Source of the DNA: Carya illinoinensis
Taxonomy: Eukaryota; Streptophyta; Magnoliopsida; Fagales; Juglandaceae
Direction: 5' to 3'
DNA length: 64,000 bases
NCBI RefSeq assembly: GCF_018687715.1
Contig: NC_056762.1
Span: 23,295,364-23,359,363, forward strand
Part shown: positions 44,475 through 55,838 of the stretch, one piece after another
Numbering within the stretch: position 1 is the first letter of the stretch
Layout: every line of letters starts with the position of its first letter
Notes under the pieces: generated by a model
What the model was told of the DNA's origin: nothing
What the model saw: only the letters and a program-made list of their open reading frames with translations
Database searches by the model: none
Program-made: the position numbers and the translations under genes

Positions 44475-47400
44475 AAATCCTAAGTTGGAACTGTCGAGGG
44501 CTTGGGAACCCCCAGACAATTCAGGCTCTTCACCTATTGGTGAAGAATAAGAGACCCGAGGTAGTGTTCCTAATGGAAACTAAACTTGTAGCCAAAAGAT
44601 TTGAAGGAATTAAAAAAAGGATGGGTTGGGATGGCTGTTTTGTAGCAGAGTCAGTGGGATGTAAAGGTGGTTTGGCACTGTTATGGAGAAAGGAGGTGAG
44701 CCTGGAAATTCTAAATTTCTCACAGCACCATATTAGTGCTTATATTGATGGGGAGATCAAGTGGTTAATGGCGGGGTTCTATGGCCATCCTGAGATGAGT
44801 AGGAGGAGGGAAACATGGAGCTTGATGTCATTGCTTAGACCCTCAGAGCATATGGCATGGTGTTTGATAGGTGACTTCAATGAGGTGGTTTGTCAAAGGG
44901 AGAAATGGGGAGGGAGGCCTCGGCCTGAAGGGCAGATGGATGATTTCAGACAAGCTCTGGAAGTTAATTCTGTTTTTGATCTTGGATGGAAGGGGTGTAG
45001 ATTTACATGGAGCAATAGGCATGGAGATAATACTTTTACCAAGGAAAGGCTTGACAAAGCTGTAGCTAATTGTAGATGGACAGATATACTTTTACCAAGG
45101 AAAGGCTTGATAGAGCTGTAGCTAATTGTAGATGGACAGATTTTTTTAGAAATCATGAGGTGGAGGTGTTAACAACTCCACAATCAGATCATAAAGCTCT
45201 TCTTTTGAGTATGGAAAAAGGGTGCACAAAAAGGAGGGGCAAAAGAATCTTTAGATTTGAAGCTAAATGGGCTATGGAGGAAGAGGGGGGAAAGATTATT
45301 AAAGGGGTGTGGTCAAGAGGGCTTGGTGGGCATGGTTGTTTAAGGGGTGTCCAGAATAAATTGTATAATTGCAGGAGGGAGTTGGTGGTATGGAGCAGGC
45401 AAAAAGGGAAAAGTGAAGAGATCCTTATTAAGGAAAAAACAGAAAGGCTGAAAGTGGAACAAGATAATGAAGGCCCTCATAATGTTGAGATGGTTAAAAG
45501 GCTGTAGAAAGAGTTGGGACTTCTTTTAGAGCAGGAAGATATGAAGTGGAAGCAAAGGGCGAAAAGGAATTGGTACCTGTGGGGGGATAAAAATACAAAA
45601 TTCTTTCACTCTTGTGCTAGCCAAAGAAGAAGCAAAAATTGGGTGAAAGGTATTTTGAATATGGATGGAAGAATGGTGACTGAGCAGCAGGAAATTGAGC
45701 AGGTTTTTCAAAGCCATTTTCAGCAGCTGTTTGAATCATCGGGGCCAAATTTGGATGATATATATGAATGTTTGAGCAGTGTGGTGCCAAGGGTTACAAA
45801 TGACATGAATGAGGGGCTGGAAAAGGAGTTTACTAGAGGGGAAATTGAGGTAGCATTAAAACAAATGGCTCCTCTGAAGTCTCCTGGACCCGATGGGTAT
45901 GGTGCTTGTTTCTTCCAAGCATATTGGCACATTGTGGGAGATGAAGTTAGTAAGGCTATACTAGTTTTTTTGAATGGTCATGGGGGTTTAAATGGCACCA
46001 TTAACCATACGTATATAGCTCTTATTCCAAAAGTAAAGGACCCATTGAAAGCTAGTGAGTTTAGACCCATTAGTCTTTGCAATGTGGTCTATAAGCTGGC
46101 CTCAAAAGTGATGGCAAACAGGCTGAAGAAGTTGCTTCCATCTCTGATTTCTAGCAACCAGAGTGCCTTCATTCCTGGGAGGCTTATAACAGATAATGTC
46201 ATGATCGCTTATGAGGCTCTCCATACAATGAAGACAAGACAAAAAGGAAGGGTGGGGAGTATGACTCTCAAATTGGATATGGCTAAAGCATATGATAGGA
46301 TTGAATGGAAGTTTTTGGAAGAAATGATGAGGAGATTGGGGTTCGGGGAGAGATGGATAGGGCTTATTATGCAGTGTTTGAATTCAGTTTCTCATTCAAT
46401 CTTGTTGAATGGTCAGCCGGGTGGAGTTTTTAAGCCAACTCGTGGGATTAGACAATGGGATCCTATCTCCCCTTATTTGTTCATTTTGTGTGCTGAAGGA
46501 CTTAGTTCCTTAATTAATGTGGCTGAAAGGTCAAAGAGAATAAGGGGGGTAGCAGTGGCCAGAGGTGGAACAAGGGTCAGTCACCTGCTTTTTGCAGATG
46601 ATTGTGTGATTTTTGGGAGAGCTCTTATGGCAGAATGGTAGAGGATTCATAGGCTGTTGGAGATGTATGGGAAGGCCTCAGGACAGTTGCTCAATTTACA
46701 GAAATCCACTATCTTTTTCAGCTCAAATACACCTACTGCAGTGAGAAGACAAATTCAAAGGGAAGCAGGGGTCCCTGTGTGTGGGAATTATGAGAAATAT
46801 CTAGGTCTACCTGCCATGATAGGTAGATCTAGGTATAACACTTTCAGGGAAGTAAAGGAAAGGGTATGGGCAAGGCTGAATAATTGGAAGAACCTGTTTC
46901 TATCGCAAGCAGGGAAAGAAATTTTGTTGAAAGCAGTTATCCAGGCTATTCCTACATACTCAATGAGTGTGTTCATGTTGCCTAGAAGAATTTGCAAACA
47001 GATCTCTTCACTCATGGCTAGATTTTGGTGGGGGCATAAAGAAAAAGATAACAAGATTCAATGGAGAAGTTGGGACAAGTTGGGGGACTCAAAAAGGGAT
47101 GGGGGGTTAGGTTTTAGGGATCTTGAATGTTTCAACCAAGCAATGCTGGAGAATGCTCACCTCCCCTTCTTCGATGGTTGCCAAGATTATGAAGGAGAAA
47201 TATTTTAGAGGGGTTGACTTGAATGATGCCAAGTTAGGAAATAATCCCTCATACATATGGAGGAGCTTGTGGTCTGCCATTGAGCTTGTCAGAGAGGGGA
47301 CTTTATGGAGGGTTGGAAATGGAAGGAAAATCAGTGTATGGCACCATAAATGGCTTCCATGCCCGAGTTCATACAAGGTATAATCTCCTCAAACTTCTTT

Positions 47401-48639
47401 ACCACATGATGCTAAGGTGAGCTTGCTAATTGATGTTGAGAATGGCTGTTGGAAGAGAGATTTAATTTCTGAATCTTTCAACAAGATGGATGCAGAATAG
47501 ATTTGTAAGTTACCAATTAGTAGATTAGGTGTGGAAGATAAGATGGTGTGGGGGCCAGCAAAGAATGGCAGATTTTCTGTCAAATCTGCATATTTTCTTG
47601 GGAAGGAAAGAATTAGGAGGAAAAGGGGGGAAGGTTCAGGGAAAGATAAGGTGGAGGAGATGTGGAAGCAAATATGGAACCTAATTTTGTACAAGGTGTT
47701 GTGAAGTTGTTTTTGTGGAGAGTGGGTCAAGAACTATTACCTACTAAGGAAAATCTACATAGAAGGAAAGTATCTGCTTCTAACATGTGTCCTATTTGTG
47801 AGAGGAGGGTGGAAACAGCTGTACATATGATCTGGGGATGTTCTGCAGCTTTGGATGTATGGGCGATAGATGAAAGTCCTGTCAGGAAATGGTGCAATGC
47901 GGAATGGGGATTTGCATAATTATGGGCCTCTATGTTTTAGAAATTAAGAATAGAGGATGTGGAGCTAATGGCTTATACCATGAGGAGGTTATGGTTGAGA
48001 AGGAATTTATTGGTGTTTGAAAACAAGTTTGATGCTCTAGAAAATGTTTTCAAAGCTGCAAAACTGGCTATGTCAGAATTCAAGGAAGCAAACTTGATCA
48101 AGCAGAGATGCTTGGGTGCTAGAGCCATGAGAAGAGAGGCTGTTAAATGGGAAAAGCCTAAGGTGGGAATGGTTAAGGTTAACTGGGACGCTGCAGTTGA
48201 TGCCAATAATGGAAGAGTTGGGTTGGGGGTTGTTGTAAGGGATGATCAAGGGGAAATTCTAGCTTGTATATGCTCGGGTGTTGAGGGTCAAGTGGGGGCC
48301 TGTGCTGCTGAAGCCATGGCAGCTAGAAGAGCTGCTCTGTTGAGTATAGAACTGGCGCTGAGCAGAGTAATTCTGGAGGGGGATTCATAGGTTGTCGTGA
48401 AGGACCTGAGCAGTGATGAGGAGGTTCTAACAAACTATGGTGTGTTCATAGAAGATGCAAAGAAGATACTTAAAGGAAGGCCGGATTGGTCAGCAAGATT
48501 TGTGTACAGAGATGCTAACAAAGTAGCACATATACTTGCAAAACTAGCTTTGTCTAGTATAGAAGAAAGAGTGTGGATAGAGGAGGGTCCTAGGCAAATT
48601 ACAAATACTGTGCTTAGTGAGAAATATTGTATTGATTGA
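44471..48639 (+). pseudogene. LINE ORF2: endonuclease, reverse transcriptase, RNase H
   Basis: Begins MKILSWNCRGLGNPQT, an apurinic-type endonuclease with METKL, IGDFNEV, TWSNRHGDNT and TTPQSDHKALL. RT follows with LKSPGPDGYGACFFQAYW, IALIPKVKDP, FRPISLCNVVYKLASK, NQSAFIPGR and the catalytic LLFADDCVIFG. Then come the thumb (EKYLGLPAMIGR), a zf-RVT part (CPICERRVETAVHMIWGC) and RNase H (VNWDAAVDANNGRVGLG, EAMAARRAALLS, EGDS, YRDANKVAHILAKLAL). Breaks are the 56-bp duplication at 45030-45141, in-frame TAGs at 45505, 46639 and 48388, frame changes near 47125-47160 and 47690, and other stops near 47381, 47499 and 47917. Confidence 0.9.
45030..45141. repeat. 56-bp tandem duplication in LINE endonuclease
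   Basis: Two units (45030-45085 and 45086-45141), each starting ATACTTTTACCAAGGAAAGG, nearly identical. The period is not a multiple of three, so translation of the first copy runs into a stop at 45119-45121 and the endonuclease resumes in another frame. Confidence 0.93.
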
Positions 48640-48696
48640 ACTTTGTTTCCAGTTAATTCAATAAAGATTCATTGTTATACTAAAAAAAAAAAAAAA

Positions 48697-49815
48697 ATCA
48701 ATTATGACTAATCAAGCTAGTTATTAAAAATACCATTTTCAAATATAGGAAAAATAAATAGCAAATTCCCTAAATAAATTTCAATTTGGGCCAAAAACAA
48801 AGCATACATGTTTATTTGCAACATAAGAATTTAAATACATCACAATATAAGCTAAAAAATTTAGTTGGCTTCTAAAATACATCAAAATCAAAGGGGTTAA
48901 GTTAGGATATTTACCTTAAGCTCCTAGCTTCTTTCAAGAGGTAAAGTGGAGGTCCAAAACTTGAAGAAAATGAGAAGAGTTTGATTTCTTGAAGATGAGA
49001 AGAAGAGAGGGAGAGTGGTGTTGTTTATGGCTTGGGGAAGGGAGAAAAAAATTTCTTTCTTTCTTTGTGAGTCACACGGCTTGAAAGGGTGGAGAGGAAG
49101 CTATGGTTTTTCCTTGCTCTTGAAGATGAGAAGGAGAAGAACAAAAATAGAGAAATGAACAATGGGGAGTCGGCTTTGGAAGGGAGGAGAAGAAGACTTG
49201 CGTCCTTGGGCTTATGGTGACCAACAGTTCAAAAGGGAAGTAAAAGACTTAGGCAAAAGCTTATCTCATAAGCTTTTAAGAAGGAAAAGTTAGTCTTGGT
49301 CAAAACTTGCCTTGGAAGTTTAGGCTTGATTGACCGACGAGTTCAAGATGAAAGGCTAAATTGCCTTTGGTCAAAGGTTACTTTAAAAGTTTAAGAAATT
49401 AATGGCTAGGATTAATTATCGGAAGATAATTACTTTACCTACCACATCCAATGGTAGAAATCAAATAGGGGTATTTCTAAATTAGTCAAAGTTAAGGGTT
49501 TAAGAGAAAATACTATAAGGCCTTAAAAATCATGTACCTAATTTATTTTAATAACCCACATAAAAATAAAAACACACCCATCTTAAAATAAAATAATAAA
49601 ATAATAAGATAATAAAAACAATCTTTACCTTACAATAATTAATTTAAAGAATTAATAAAAATAAAATGACATAAGGACCTATGTAGTAAGAGTAAGACTC
49701 GGGTATTACAACCATAGGGGCATGAGATGGTTGTGATAGAATTGTGCTCTAATTAGTTTGCTTTTTGTGTTTCATGTATAATTTCCACTAGGCTTTGTCA
49801 ATGCGAAATGAGGCC
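48697..49815. repeat. Dispersed repeat F, copy 2
   Basis: Same direction as 23447-24569. It starts exactly at the LINE poly(A). Here the repeat continues past the point where Athila B LTR1 begins in copy 1 and enters the transposase exon intact (AATGAGGCCAATAGGGAAC), so it provides the empty site for that LTR. Confidence 0.8.
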
Positions 49816-50455
49816 AATAGGGAACTCTTGCAAACTAACCATACAGCTGGTAGGAAATCTTTTGCAAGACTATTAGAAGAAAGGTAATAAATGTGATGTT
49901 GGTTTTCAAGTTCCGGAAGTTCTTACAACTCCATGTTTAAGCAATTTCTAATCTTTGTGTGCATGCTTTTTAGGTGTGCATGTTGAATGATTTGCTTTGC
50001 ATGATGCAGCATGAGAGTGTGCACAACTTGGTTTATTTCTTTAAGGAATCAAGTTGGAGTAAAAAGAAGAACAAATTTGCAACGGCCATGACTGAAGATA
50101 TGTATGTGAGTATAGTAACATTATTCACAGCAGCATTTATTTTGAAAAATTGGGTACCTTATGTAGGACTTGCTTAATTATTATTATATTGCTTAATTTC
50201 CTAATTCTTATAAAAATATATTTGTGCATTCTATTGTTGAAGAATCAAATGGTGGAAAGGCTAAATGGAATGGACCCTGTGGATCGAACTCGAAAGGCAA
50301 CTGTGGTAATTTTTAAGGAGGTTGTTGGGCATAGGCCTGAGTATGCTAGAGGGTTGGGAGAGATGGAGATGGCCGAGTTAAGTAGGAGGTCGCATTGTTG
50401 TGCATGTGGTGTTGATGACAGGGGGCCTCACAAGATGGTTGTCATTACAATAAAC
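49790..50455 (+). pseudogene. CACTA-type plant transposase remnant (Transposase_24-like)
   Basis: A possible exon ending at 49883 (AAAG then GTAATA) reads MRNEANRELL, then HTAGRKSFARLLEE, which resembles the NR..L..HTTGSKSFA segment of PF03004 proteins of En/Spm (CACTA) elements. A later block at 50252-50390 reads ERLNGMDPVDRTRKATVVIF then KEVVGHRPEYARGLGEM, like the conserved F.EVLG.R.GYVRGLG ending. An intermediate possible exon starts after TTTTTAG at 49973. No intact ORF remains. This is recognition by motif only. Confidence 0.6.
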
Positions 50456-51066
50456 TGTCATTTGTGGCAATTGTATAAATGCCTCAAGAGGGTCAATTAT
50501 GTATAACTTTTTTTTTATTTACGATAGTTTTTCATGTGTCAGATAAAACTATTTCCTACTAAAAACCAAGATATTTGCAACAAAAATGAGTTAGTCACAA
50601 ATATATTTAAACATTTGGTTAGACAACCTAGCAATTGTGAAACACTTAATAACCATTTGTGATGGTGGTAATCAACACAAACTCATAAATTATTACGATA
50701 TTTTTTTTTTGCAGCCATAAAATAAGCTCGGAAGTATAAAACTTTCCGACAATTATCTAAGTATTTGTGTCATGAATAGAATGCTGTAAATGTATTTTTT
50801 TTTACCATCAACCAATGCTTTTAAGTCAATGGAAACCAATAATTGTGTCCTGGATATTTAGACACAAACATTAATTTTTTGCAACATTAACATGTTTAGT
50901 CGCTATAATCTTTTGAGAGTCATTAATAGCATCCACGTTGCATCGATAAAATTTGGACGGGAATTGATATACACGACATTTAGTAGATTTTTTTCGTTTA
51001 TTTTCTTAGTTGCAAAAAGCCATATCTATTGTAGTGTCCTAGCTTGGCTTAGCACATACATTTTAC
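50456..51066. other. AT-rich stretch without recognisable gene
   Basis: Follows the transposase remnant and may be its non-coding flank. I see no terminal motif and no coding frame of interest. Confidence 0.45.
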
Positions 51067-51558
51067 AATGGTTTCGGACCCACAAATCAATCTATGGTTG
51101 ATGTGGCCATGGGAGGAGCTTTGATGAGTAAGACTCATGAAGCCACATATGAACTTCTGGAAGAGTTAGCGTCTAATAACTATCAGTGGGCCATAGAGAG
51201 AACAATGCCAAGGATGGCAGCCAGCATCTTTGAACTTTATTCTATCTCCATGTTGGCGGCACAAATGGCAAATTTATCACCACAACTAGGAAAGATGAAT
51301 GTCAATGCTATTCAAACTAATGTTTGTGATCATTGCTCAAGAAATCATTCGAGTATTAGCTGCCAAGTGGGAAATCCTTTTGCTCAACCAAGAGCTGAAC
51401 AAGAAAATTACATGTCAAATTTCCAACGTCAAAGCAATTCATATGCAAACACATATAATCTCAGATGGAGAAATCACCCAAACTTTTCATGGAGCAACAA
51501 TCAAGGGCTGGTGAGACCACCTCTTGATTACGCTATCCTTTACCAAATCAATCTATGA
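51067..51558 (+). pseudogene. Athila/Tat gag fragment
   Basis: An open frame NGFGPTNQSMVDVAMGGALM, then SKTHEATYELLEELASNNYQ, NVCDHCSRNHSSISCQ, NPFAQPRAEQENYMSNFQRQ and YNLRWRNHPNFSWSNNQG. These are the C-terminal half of an Athila-type gag with a knuckle-like C/H cluster. It is more similar in style to plant Athila ORF1 than to the gags of elements A or B. Both sides end abruptly with no LTR nearby, so it is an orphan fragment. Confidence 0.78.
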
Positions 51559-53087
51559 ACAAAAGACTATTGGCTTGCCATCTGGCAAGTATATAAAAAG
51601 CAGAGAGAGAGAGAGAGAGTGTGTTTGTGTTATTTAATTTGATCCAATAGTTTCTTCTAAGCAATTACATTAAACTATATTAAGTTTACAAAAAAAGGCT
51701 CACAAAGGGGTGGAATAGGGGCCTCAACAGAACCTTGAACCAATACAACAAAATAGTTGGGCATATAGCTCAAAATAAAATTTTGAAACATAGGCCAAAG
51801 GATCAAATCAATAAAACTTCTCACAAGCTAGAGGAGAGACGCCAGCTAGAGCCTCAGTGGTGCCAATGGCAATAGCCAAAATAGGCAGAAGCAATACTGT
51901 TGGAGGAGGCTACAGACAAGGTATACTGGGACATTGTCCACAAAATTCCACATTGTCCATAAGAACAGCACTGCAAACTATAATCATTTCTAATATTAGG
52001 TATTGCCACATTGTCCACAAACTTTCACAAGTTCTTGCAGCCAAAAGAATAGAAAACAATAAATGAACACAAAGGAAAAAAGAAAAATGAAATGAAAAAT
52101 GAGGCCAAGAAATGATTTATAGCTATTATGGCAGCAATAATTCCATAAACTAGCAATGGAAACTAATTGATTTTTTACACTAGAGTCCCACAAAGTCTAG
52201 CCCAGAATATATGTAGACTGGCATACGTATCAACTAGTGTGTACTTTTATATATACATATGAGTGCATATATAATGTGTGTATGCATGTGCATCGAAGTG
52301 ACAGGAGGAGCTAGTTTCTCTATATCATGTGACATACTTCATGGCAAAATTCATAGCCATAATGCTGAACTTTTCTTTTAGCTAGACTTTTCCAAAGCCT
52401 AGCACCAACGGCTGCAAGCAATTCCTAAAAAACAAAGAAATGTAACATAAAGAATATAGTGAAAGCCAAAAACTTTCATCCAACATTTACTCATAATGGA
52501 TACTGTGGCTTGTGTACGATAAAAGATAATGAGTTCCATTGAGCCATTGACGGTCTACTCGTACACGAATGAACTCAATACTAGTATACCTATATATGGC
52601 TCCCAATAAATACACAATGTTCTTATAACAAGAATGAAAATCATGAATTTTCATAAGGGTGCATGACTCTAACTACTGGAGGCTCTCGCTAGTGCATTTC
52701 ATCTATATATATTACTTTTTCTTCACATGCGTTTTTTAAACACTTTTAAATATTTTTAAAAAAATTCACAACTTCATATAAAAAATATTGCTTTAATTAT
52801 TAAATAAAAAAATTAAAAAAAACAGCTCAGTGGGAAGACTAGCATTTTCCTTTTCAGATTATATGTTAAAGAATTAATCTTGATTATACTTGCACAATAT
52901 CTATTTTGAAACTATATTGAAATCAGAGATAGGTGATTCTACAATGAGTTTCCAATCAATTATTTCTGGCTTTGATTCCTCTAATATGGAAGTGCGTGCA
53001 TTCCCATACGAGTTGGTCCAATCTTTTGAGTTATTTTCGTGTAGTTGGATGTGGGCCTCCCGGTAGGCATGAGTGCATACAACCAAA
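51559..53087. other. Intergenic stretch without recognisable gene
   Basis: Contains a (GA)n/(GT)n run near 51602-51630 and three copies of a CATTGTCCACAAA-like word at 51930-52025. Nothing coding. It ends at the CACTA terminus, where the three bases before it (AAA, 53085-53087) would be the expected 3-bp target duplication. Confidence 0.5.
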
Positions 53088-53285
53088 CACTACAAGAAAT
53101 TGTAGTTTTACCGGCGATTTTATAATCGCCGCAATAGAAAACGCTGCTATATATATGTTTGCCTGCGATTAGAAACACGTCGGGGAATTCTACAAATAGC
53201 CTGGCGCCACCTAATTAAATCTTTTTAGTGGCGACTAAAAACTATATTACAATGACCTTATACGCCGCAACATCCCATAAATTAA
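53088..53285 (+). repeat. CACTA left terminus and subterminal repeats
   Basis: TIR CACTACAAGAAA at 53088-53099. Subterminal words follow: CCGGCGATTTTATAATCGCC (a hairpin, from 53110), CCTGCGATTAG, CCTGGCGCCACC, TAGTGGCGACTAA and ATACGCCGC. Confidence 0.82.
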
Positions 53286-53622
53286 TTTAGGGTCGGGATA
53301 GGACCCAGGGTGCCTAAACTGTTTCCCCCCAAATTATTTCCCCCGCCCTCACCATCGCACGACCATCTTCGGAAGATCGAAGTGGATGAATCAGTGACCA
53401 AAATCTCCCCCAGCAACCTCCCCCGACTGAAACCCCACCTCATTGGTGCCCATTTTCCACTCCTCGTTGACCCACACCGGTGTTCTCCTTCCTGTTCTAA
53501 AGCTTCCCCTGTTTGAGCTTCACTCCAAAATTCCACCGGTGTTTCAGTTCGTCGTTTGCACACGCCGGCTGCCGAGGAAGAAGGCCATTCGTTTCTCGTC
53601 GCAACAAATGAAAGGTTAGCCA
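53286..53622 (+). other. GC-rich segment, possible 5' UTR or first exon
   Basis: This segment is C-rich and much less AT-rich than its surroundings. It ends with ATGAAAG followed by GTTAGCC, a possible start codon and splice donor. It could be the first exon of the transcript driven by the CACTA end or captured host sequence. I do not recognise the frame and no protein is claimed. Confidence 0.35.
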
Positions 53623-54652
53623 TTTTTGAGTTGTGGCTTCTTCTTTGTACTTGTGATCACTGCCACTTCTTTTAGGGTTTGAATATCTGTCTAGAATGAC
53701 ATATGTCAATGCTAGCCATGATTTTAATAGGGAAAATTAACCTGCTGTTCGAAAGAGTCTGTCCTATTTCTTTTCTTAATGAGTCGTATTTTATTTGGTC
53801 AATGTTACGTGTTGCCATGATGTTTTGAGTTAGGAAGCTGTAAAAACCAATCTATATATTTATGTACACCTTGTGTCAAAACCAAAATACTGAAATAGCT
53901 AGGAAGTATTTTCAAGCTGGAAATTATTAGAAATTAGAAATAAAGAATGAAGGAAAGGGAAAACACGATCAACTCCATTTAATATAAAATGTCCTAAAGT
54001 CTTTAAATTTTGTCTTTACCTATCAAAAAAAATATAAAACGTCTAGATAAATTAACTTCAAGCAATTGGACCTCATGACTCAAAATATATATACCTGCAT
54101 GCAGTTAACTAAATTAAATATCTATCTGTTTTTCTAGAATCATTCATGAAATTCTCTCTGATGTCGATCTCCCTGCAGGCAAAGTCATTGTTTATCACTT
54201 GGCCTCTTGGATTCCTTTGTCAATGCCCTCCTTCCTAGAATTCCCTTCAGCCTGCTATAACTAAAACTATCAGCTCTATTTTTTCTACTTATTTTTTTTC
54301 TTGTCCCGTCGCTTATTGCCAAATATTCTTTCCTAAATTTTATATTCACTTTACGTGTCAAGTCCTTTCTCCTTTGCTAGCTTACACTCGAATTCAAACT
54401 TCATTCATCAACTTTAACTCATAAGCATGCAACATGTTTCAAATTTTAGCCATTTTTTAGTGGTGGCTTCTTCTTTGTACTTGTGATCAATGCCACAAGT
54501 TGTGGGTTTGAATATCTGTCTACAATGACAAAAAATCATGCTAGCCATGATTTTAATAGGAAAATCTAAAGTGGCAATTGACCGAGTCTGTCCTTATTAC
54601 TTTTCGTAATGAGTCGTGTTTTACTTGGAGTGTTACGTGTTGCCATTACGTT
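53612..54652. repeat. Direct duplication of about 200 bp (53612-53822 and 54448-54652)
   Basis: Both copies share TTAGCCATTTTT, TGGCTTCTTCTTTGTACTTG, GTTTGAATATCTGTCTA, ATGCTAGCCATGATTTTAAT and TGTTACGTGTTGCCAT, with scattered differences. They are spaced by about 625 bp of unrelated sequence. Confidence 0.87.
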
Positions 54653-55799
54653 ACAAAATGTAAATGTTGCGTGTCAAAATTTGTTGAAGCATTTGTAACC
54701 TATGCTGTAAAGGCATAGGATAAGCTTGCATTATAGAGGGTTGCTCATGAAAATCAAGTGCAGTTCTACTACTGTCAATTTGGTTTTATTTATTCATTCA
54801 ATCAGCTAATTACTGATAAGTTTTCAAGCATATATATATTTGAAATTTGGTCAAGGCTTGGTAGATTTATTCATAAACATGGAGAGGACTAGCTAGCTAT
54901 GGTCTTGGATACTCAACTTGTGGTCACCTGAGTACAAAACTCTTGCTAGTTGGTGGGCTGAATCAAAAGAGAGAAAATGGATGTCCTTTGAAATGCAGTC
55001 TTCCGCTAAAATGAATCTGTCTTTCTAATGCATACTGAGCCAAAACCCGATTGATGCAAATGCCCTCTCTCTCTCTCTCTCCAACTGGGGTTGGGTCAGG
55101 TTTAGTCATAAGTGGAACGAATGGTCAATTGAGTTAGACAAATTTAGATGTAGTCTTTCTTTTCTTGTCATTCTATTGTTCTTTTTCTGTTCCATTTTCC
55201 TTTTTCTCCAATCCCCTAAATTTCTTTTTGCTTTTGGTTGGAGGCTTACATCTTAACTTATTCTTGTCGACTTGTACCTATATATTATACCACACAAAAA
55301 AATCATAATAATATGTCATTAATGTTGCTCTTAACTGGACTTTCCAACCTGAGATTTTGTTCCCTGCCACTTGATTCAATTGTACCCAAAAGCAAATGAA
55401 TATCTTCTTTTCATTATCAATAAACTACTTGGCTAATCCAAATCTGTATTCTTATTGGCAAATCTGATTTGATTTGCCATATCAGACTAAGGTAAGATGG
55501 ATTCCTACCTCAACCTTCCTACCACTATGTATACTTTAGATAGACATTTACCATCACTAACTACATCATTAACTACTGTAACTTTATCCATCTTTTCATA
55601 TGTTTCACAAACCTATGAACTATGACTTTTGTATAAGCTGCATCATTGCAATCATGTGTTTCTTTCAGTTTGTCAAAGATTGCAAATAAGGCCACTATCG
55701 TGCTAGGGAATGTGCAGTTTCAACGATTTCTACTATATTCACTGCTATTTGCTATTAAACAGCTTTGTCTCATTTATATTATTTTGTAAGGCCTGTGAT

Positions 55800-55838
<39 letters not shown>

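Larger units (their letters stand above)
42974..48696 (+). mobile_element. Near full-length LINE with poly(A) tail
   Basis: About 5.7 kb with ORF1, overlapping ORF2 (endonuclease, RT, zf-RVT, RNase H), a short 3' UTR with AATAAAG near 48659 and an A15 tail (48682-48696). The left flank is Athila B leader. The right flank is dispersed repeat F', which is not the continuation of the left flank, and I see no target duplication. Either the LINE inserted with a rearrangement or later recombination replaced one flank. It is inactive through four in-frame TAG codons and frame breaks. Confidence 0.88.

Noticed and set aside
43070..45156. Minus-strand frames antisense to the LINE
   Set aside because: They are antisense shadows of ORF1 and ORF2.
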